The notes beneath the pieces were generated by a model, which was not told the origin of the DNA, made no database searches, and worked only from the letters and a program-made list of their open reading frames with translations. Positions 57,328-64,000 of a stretch of 64,000 bases of DNA are shown here, in pieces (position 1 is the stretch's first letter; every line of letters begins with the position of its first letter). The position numbers were made by a program, and so were the translations under genes. Source of the DNA: Tubiluchus corallicola (lineage: Eukaryota > Priapulida > Priapulimorpha > Priapulimorphida > Tubiluchidae); assembly GCA_030141605.1 (NCBI GenBank), contig JAQGDQ010000010.1, positions 1,429,501-1,493,500 on the forward strand. The letters are read 5' to 3'.

Positions 57328-60300
57328 AATCCACAAATATTCTTATCGCATGAACTCATGAGTTAGATAACCTTGTGGCGAGCTAAAAAATTAAATTGCA
57401 AAAAGCGCGTCACTACGAAGTATACATGAAGTACTTCAATGGAGTGCAAAGAGTAAAATTTTCCTCGTGAGTTTATATATGCTAGATTGATTTTACATAA
57501 GCTAAGTTAGAACCTCACCTAATCCTTTAATACTGTCGTCTTGAGCAATGCTTCCTTAATTAGCAAATAATTATAATTATCGCATAATATTTATTATCAC
57601 TACCACTGTCACCGTCATTATTGATTTAGCATCAAGTAAAAACACAGTAGCTGATCGAATTCGCTCAACGAGAGAATGGCAGCGTGACAAATCAAAAATC
57701 ATCCAGAACAAGTTAAATAGTTTATTCCGGCCTCCACCCATTTGTTTACTGATCGGTCCAGTGCTGCTTAACTTCGAAACCTGCAGTCTTTTCCACTCCT
57801 TTCGCCCCGCTAATTGCTACCGTTTGCCAGAGTATGAACTACCGTTAGTGAACTTTAAATGTTATCATAACTACAGATTTAAATGTAAAGTTAAACCACT
57901 CACTAGTAGGCATTAGCTTCACTTTAAGTACTGCTATAAGTGCCGTTAGCGTAATTTACAGTCCAGTATTATTTTCGTTACAATCACTGTTAGCTGCCGT
58001 ATCTGCACCACACAGCGAGTATCAAAATTAAGATTTTAAATTTCATTCTTCCTGCTCCTCTAATTACAGAATCACTTCCTGCATATTGGCCTGTCATCTT
58101 CAGGGTGGCAGCGCTTGAGTGTCTGCATCAAACGAATTTCTAGCAATTTGATTACAGGAATCTCAAAGCTTCAGTTTCAAACTGACAAACTGTAACAGAT
58201 AATAACTCATAATTGCAAGAATGATAACTTTTATAGATTCCTTAGTGTTCTTCACTGAAAAATAATTTCGCACTGAAGCATATGGCAAGATTATTTTCCT
58301 CGTTGCGTAAAGTCTCTGTTTTAATCACAAGGAGAGCCAAGGGCGCTATAAAGTTGTCGCTGTTGTTATTTTCGTGCATAAATTTTCATTTGGGTTTCTT
58401 AAAACCGTTACTTGTCCTAAACCGGATATGAGAAACTATTGCCGAGCACGATTAAAAATGTCATTAGATGCCGTTTAGTTGTTAAGTATTCGTGAGTTAT
58501 AGTTTCCAGGCCTTAAGCATTGATGTTAAATTTGCTAAAAAAGACTAAAAACGGGAGCAGATGTAACTCGTCCTAGTTGTCTACATTTGCATGTCTGTGG
58601 TCGGTGCTTAAGCACTGCGTTTCTGCACAGTTCTTGCCTTTGATGCAGCCACAATTGTTAAGCTAACAGAAAATTGTGAAATACACTAGGTCAGCTATTC
58701 TAAGACAAGGCACTTAAGTCTGGCTAGAAAAGTTAAAGCCCCCGCCGAAGCCGAATTTTGTAAACATTATATTATCCGCTCTTGTGATGAATACCTTATT
58801 GTTACCGCTTACTAATGTTTCGTAAACCATTATCAAAAACATTTATCGTTCCAGATGCAAAATGGCTCATTTGGGTGTAAACAATGGCAGTGAACAACTA
58901 CTTATTTCACCAAGAAAACAAACATGGTCGGCAAGGCAATGTGCAATAATTCAAATTTCAGGAGAATGGTCTTGAGTTTCTTCAGTGACTATATTAGAGT
59001 ATCTGCCACTTTAGTAATGCTCCTTATTTCCTTGCTGATACTGACACAAAAATATAGGCTAATTTTTGATGAGACATGCGCTTCAATGACAACCACATCA
59101 GTCACCTTGACTCTGTGTACATTTTGTTATACTGAATCAAAGGGCTGTCGGTGTATTATGTTAACTTTATTCTGGATTACTCAGCATGGAAACAGTAAAC
59201 TGTGAAGCCAGGAAATAACCAGATTCTAAATGCCTCATGCTGAAACTGAGACCAGGTGTTGCTTTTACCGAAATGCAATTAACAGGTAAACAGTAGGAGA
59301 GGAGACAGAGGTAACAATGCTATATATGTATAAGGAAAGTACATTGACTAGATTCAGTCATTAACGCGAGGAATTAGCTGTGCATTAAGTACGACGGAAG
59401 GCGGAAGGAGAAAAAGAAAGAGAGAATGCAACACCGAGAGCATGATCCCCCAGAGACAGACAGGAATGCAGACAAAGACTTGGTAGGACACAGACAGACA
59501 GTGCTTGTTGGCGGAAAAGGGGTTAAGAAAAAAAGATGAAATGATGAATAGGTGATCCAAGAAAAGAAAATACCCAAAAAAGAAAATAAACCAGAAGAAA
59601 ATGCAAGGAAAAGGGAAGGCTGCAACACAAGCAGTTTTTAGGCCCTTACGAAGGGTTGAACTTTGTGCTAATTTCATAGATCTGAGGTTCATTTATAGCA
59701 CCAAGGCGCTATTCTTGATGACAGATTAAATTACTGTGCGGAAACTGTAAAGGTTCATACTGCGGTTCTTTTTTGCAAAAATAGCCCCTCGGTGTCTGCT
59801 CCAACTTGTACGGAATTAGTGCCAGCTTGTTTTGTAACGCGAAACATGAACATGTCTACTTTTCGTGTTTTGATTCCTAAGTAAGTGAATCGGTGAAGTA
59901 AGTAGTGATCTTTTAAACTAAAAATCTGTTAAAATTTGCTGAGTCGTGTAATTAAAAGACGCTGCTACCTAGTTTTAATCATTTCCTCTCTGTGACACAG
60001 TAATTATGGAGCCATTTGCACGGGTTGATCTACTAGAAAGACAAACTCAGAGAAAGCAGTTAACTGGCTTCAGTTTCTTTCCGCGGTCTGACTCAAGCCT
60101 ACAGAAAGATAAAAGTTTGTTTTGGCAACAACTAATAAATACTATATGTCCTGTTAATTAGTACTTCTTGTTCACATCAGATGGAGTCGGGAGCTGGGCG
60201 TATAACTTTACAACATTATTCAGCTCAATTACTCATTACTCATTGCTCATTTTCAGTTTACATTATTTCGATAAAAAATTTCAGGATGAAATTAAATTTG

Positions 60301-60368
60301 CCCATACTATATCAGAGAGTAGAACAAGTTGTGCTTCAGAGGTCACTAGAAATAAAAAGCCTTGACGC

Positions 60369-60582
<214 letters not shown>

Positions 60583-61494
60583 TAAAAGACAAAAACACAC
60601 TGTAAAGAATCTCTCAAGAAAAAGTAATTTCGCCTAGATCTTTATACCAAGAACCACAACCAACACTGGTAAATTTGATCAGGTTTATTTCATCTAGCTT
60701 GGATTTTCAATTCAGCATATGGATTCTGCTTCAAATCTTGTTATTCTATTCAAAGATGCTTTTCTATTCAAAGTATCACAAAATCTCTGAGTATTTGACT
60801 TGAATCGTGTCATTTATGAAGCTTTTTAGTTGCCACGTGGTGATGAGATTTTATGAAGGAGTGAGTTTTCTATTTCTTGACAAGCATACACGGCTTGGTG
60901 TGCAGAATAATACGTAAAATTCCACTCACAGAAAACGAGGACATTGCACATTTGCCCGAGTTTACCCAGCTCTCAAGCAGCGCCATAGCGACTGGAGTCC
61001 ATTCAGTCTACGCCAACAGTTGCTATCGCCCCCAACAAACGCCCTTGTTGACAGAGGAAAGACACGTTCAGCGTCTTAGCCTTGCTTTTGAAGCCATGCA
61101 AACAATGCGTTCGAACCATCTGCGTAGTTTCTGGGTTGTAGTTGACAATGGTGTTGCGCCGCCTCGGTCGTGGCATAGCTAGTCGCGCGCGAACGTGACA
61201 GGTTAGGTTGCTTTGGGGTATTTGAATACTGGACATAAATATAAAAGATTGGCTGTGACAAGTGTGCTTATCACGCAATAGAATATTAATAAAGCTGAAT
61301 AGTGGTGAATGGCAAGTGCTGACGTTGGATATCTTGCACTGTTATTCACTAATAATTAGATGACAAGAGTACGGCGTTGTGCCGCCAAGCACTTACAGAT
61401 AGACAAGATTTCCTTTGCACCTTTAAATGTTCCTTATATATAGGACGAAATGAAAATCCTGTTTGTCATTTCTCGAATCTGTTCTTGCTGCTCC

Positions 61495-61576
61495 TGCTTG
61501 CTGTTGCTGCTTCTCTTGCTGTTTTTGCTTCTCTGCAGCGGCAGAGAATGAAAGGCAGTTGTTGTTGTTGTTGTTG

Positions 61577-61614
<38 letters not shown>
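61495..61614 (+). repeat. CTG-rich tract, then (GTT)n(GCT)n
   Basis: Interrupted CTG/TTG words 61487-61545, then pure GTT (61558-61585) and GCT (61583-61614). It ends a few bases before the first copy of a local duplication. Confidence 0.95.
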
Positions 61615-61615
<1 letters not shown>

Positions 61616-61630
61616 CTCCTGTAAGCGTTC

Positions 61631-61833
61631 TGACAAAATGAACCGTAGAAGAACGTCGGGAAACACTCTAACGATAACGTAAAATTACAAAAGCAATAAA
61701 ACGACAATGGTTTTGCCCGTATTTCGTTACTGAAAAGTGAATACAAAAACAATTCAGAAGCTTATTGTCGCATATGTTGCTAGTTACTATTGTTACATTT
61801 GCCGCCGCCGTACTAGCTGCTGCTGCAGCTATT
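61631..61833 (+). repeat. Local direct duplication, copy 1
   Basis: TGACAAAATGAACCGTAGAA through GGTTTTGCCCGTATTTCGTT and CAATTCAGAAGC to TGCTGCAGCTA; about 90% identical to 62366-62565, offset 735 bp. Confidence 0.93.
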
Positions 61834-62365
61834 CATGTTGCTGCTACTGTGACACTAATGCTGCACTACTATAAATATTATTTTTAATTTTGACGCGTTG
61901 ATCCTGGCATTGTTTCTGACCCACATTAGGGCTAGAGATTTTAATATGGTTTGCTCTTCATTATTACTTTTCTTATTTTCATTGTAAAGCATCAGTCCTA
62001 AATTATTATGACAATCAGAGACCTATATATAAACGCAACGACTACAAAATAACGTTTACTACTCTGTGTATTCCATATCATAACACTGAAGTGACTGAGC
62101 TGAGTGAGCTCCGAGCTAACAAAATCTATTCGGTGCTGGCTGTTGCATCGCTGGTGTCCGTAAACGGTCACCAAGGACAAAAGAGGACAAAATGACACCA
62201 ACAATAAGTGTACTTTGAGCAAAAACTGGATTTGACAGCTGTCAGGAGAAAAGCGCTTTCACGACTTTAAATTATTAAGAAAAACTTAAAGTGACTTTGT
62301 CAAATATCGGGCAATTCAGTAGAAGGATTGCTATCAATGCTTGGCATTACCATAGCACAGCTTTG

Positions 62366-62565
62366 TGACAAAATAAACCGTAGAAGAACGTCAAGAAACA
62401 CTCTAACGAAAATGTAAAATTACAAAAGCAATAAAACGACAATGGTTTTGCCCGTACTTCGTTACTGAAAAGCGAATGCAAAAACAATTCAGAAGCTCAA
62501 AAACCTTTATCATTATTGTCGTATCTGTTGCTAATTACTATTGTTACTTTTGCTGCAGCTACTGG
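62366..62565 (+). repeat. Local direct duplication, copy 2
   Basis: TGACAAAATAAACCGTAGAA through GGTTTTGCCCGTACTTCGTT. Relative to copy 1 it has about 14 extra bases after CAATTCAGAAGCT, and it lacks the GCCGCCGCCG insert. Confidence 0.93.
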
Positions 62566-64000
62566 TGCGCGTGCGTTATTACATGTACTGTTGATTGTTG
62601 TTCTTGTTTTGCGACTGCCATCACTGTTACCGTTGACGCCACGCCATACATTTATGCATTTTCTTTTCCTGCATATATCAACTGAATTCAAATGTGTATA
62701 AAATCACAAAAAACTTTGAAGTTTATCTGAAGTTTATTCTGTCACTCGTTTACAGAGTCAAAAATCATGCATAGAATCGATATCAATAGTTTTGTTCGAT
62801 AAAATATCTGCCCAAATTCATTTGTGAATACGCATTTATTGCCAAAATTGCTTTACTTGCTGAGTTGAAAAAATGTTGTGTGTCGAGAATTGTAGTCATT
62901 TCCCAAACATAAACTGAGACAAAATTGCATTATTTGAATGGAAAAGTTTACTAATTGCTTAGCAATCTCACCAATCATGCATGTTTTGCGATTCAAGTTC
63001 TGTGACCTACAACATACAGCTTCATAATGCGGTTTAAAACAACGACGATTTTTTGCAAAGGGCATCTTTTTGTATGGACACCCAAATGTACTGTCATTTT
63101 TAAATACTTGAACAGCAATATAGTTTTGCAACTGCTACAAATCTACAAATATCTATCAATCTTCAGAAGTTTTGCAGATTGGCGTTTCCGCAGCCGTTGA
63201 CTTTTTGTTTCTAACGAACATCATGACTATTTAGCCTTAGAGGTTTATCATGCGCTACAAATTCTGTCACGACCCTTCCGTTACGTAATTATCCTTGGTT
63301 ATTTCTAGTAAATTTTACTTTCAGTACTAACCTATTTTCAGACACTGCGGCCGGCGCCAGTGGTCTGTAACTTTAGAGACAAAATTCAATCTCTTTTCCT
63401 TGCAAAATCAAAAACAAGGCAGCAAAATCAGAACAACAACAATGCCGTTAACAATGACAATGACCATGGTCGAGGTCATTAGTTGCCAGTACTCGGACCA
63501 CTGCAGCTGATACCGCTGTCCCGTCACAACCATCGTCACAACACAGCCAATGTTACTACTGTGCTGCCGCCACGATCAGTTAAACACACCAAATCAACTG
63601 CCTGCTGTTAACAGGCGCTAATTAACACTTTTACAGCAAAACAAATAAACCCACTGCCATTTCTTCATGGAATAATGAACTAGACAGATTCACGGCGGCG
63701 TTGTTCTAATTTGAAGCCAAGTACTCTTCCGGGAACGCATAATTAGGATTGTGAGCCTGATCACGTTTCAATCTGTGTGTGGAGTTGTAAAATCTAGCCA
63801 ATTATGTCAAAATAAGGTCAAGGTAGGGTGACACATGATATAGTATTAGGGACACTTGCAGGCTTCGTTCTTCAGTTTCTTGATGTTATTCTGTCCAAAA
63901 TTTGCTTGTTTTTATTCTTTGATGCCAATTGTAAAAGTAAGCTTTAAAATGATAATCTCGCGTATTTAGATTGTTCAGCAACGATTGATTCGGTGCATAT

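Noticed and set aside
60877-61278. Overlapping approximately 100-codon frames on both strands
   Set aside because: Open on both strands, no family recognised, no acceptor or donor with matching phase. Could be an unknown exon but cannot be supported.

Overview
This is about 64 kb of AT-rich animal nuclear DNA with large spliced genes, GT-AG introns, very long microsatellites and degraded transposon remnants. Nothing looks bacterial, viral or organellar. The allatotropin/orexin-type receptor, the NOL4-type gene, a short (CCCTAA)n tract and the repeat style suggest a bilaterian invertebrate. My best guess is a lophotrochozoan, probably a mollusc. That is inference from general style, not from a marker gene.

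Three protein-coding genes can be supported, each from spliced exons with matching phases. (1) The 5' half of a NOL4/NOL4L-like gene lies on the minus strand, with exons 16794-16519, 10666-10523 and 7066-6830. It continues leftwards out of the window. (2) A complete nine-exon aldo-keto reductase of the AKR1 type lies on the plus strand at 29599-37745. It encodes 311 residues with the catalytic tetrad intact, and its exon plan matches vertebrate AKR1 genes. Its second intron begins with GC instead of GT. (3) A complete five-exon rhodopsin-type GPCR of the orexin/allatotropin receptor family lies on the minus strand at 53087-40637 and encodes 406 residues. Genes 2 and 3 converge tail to tail, about 2.9 kb apart.

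The rest is intron and intergenic sequence. 1-6829, 7067-10522 and 10667-16518 are NOL4 introns. 16795-29598 is intergenic and holds an approximately 170-bp foldback at 25.4 kb. 37746-40636 separates the two convergent genes and holds a tiny retroposed insert with an 18-bp target duplication. 53088-64000 is upstream of the receptor and holds an interstitial telomeric tract, a tRNA-like fragment and a local direct duplication.

The least expected signals are structured repeats. One is a compound (CATA)n(GACA)n(CATA)n block closed by 24-bp terminal inverted repeats (44391-44864). Another is a 788-bp element with long inverted arms inside the receptor gene (42238-43025). Two further MITE-like elements lie at 41.3 kb and 49.4 kb. 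A pair of degenerate CCAGAAAA-type arrays in opposite orientation bounds about 1 kb (50.4-51.4 kb). A dispersed repeat of about 460 bp occurs once in a NOL4 intron and once, inverted, in the last AKR intron. Several microsatellites start directly after a retroposon-like 3' end. I see no evidence for a gene cluster or pathway linking the three genes. If something undescribed is here, it is most likely in these non-autonomous mobile elements and their link to microsatellite birth.
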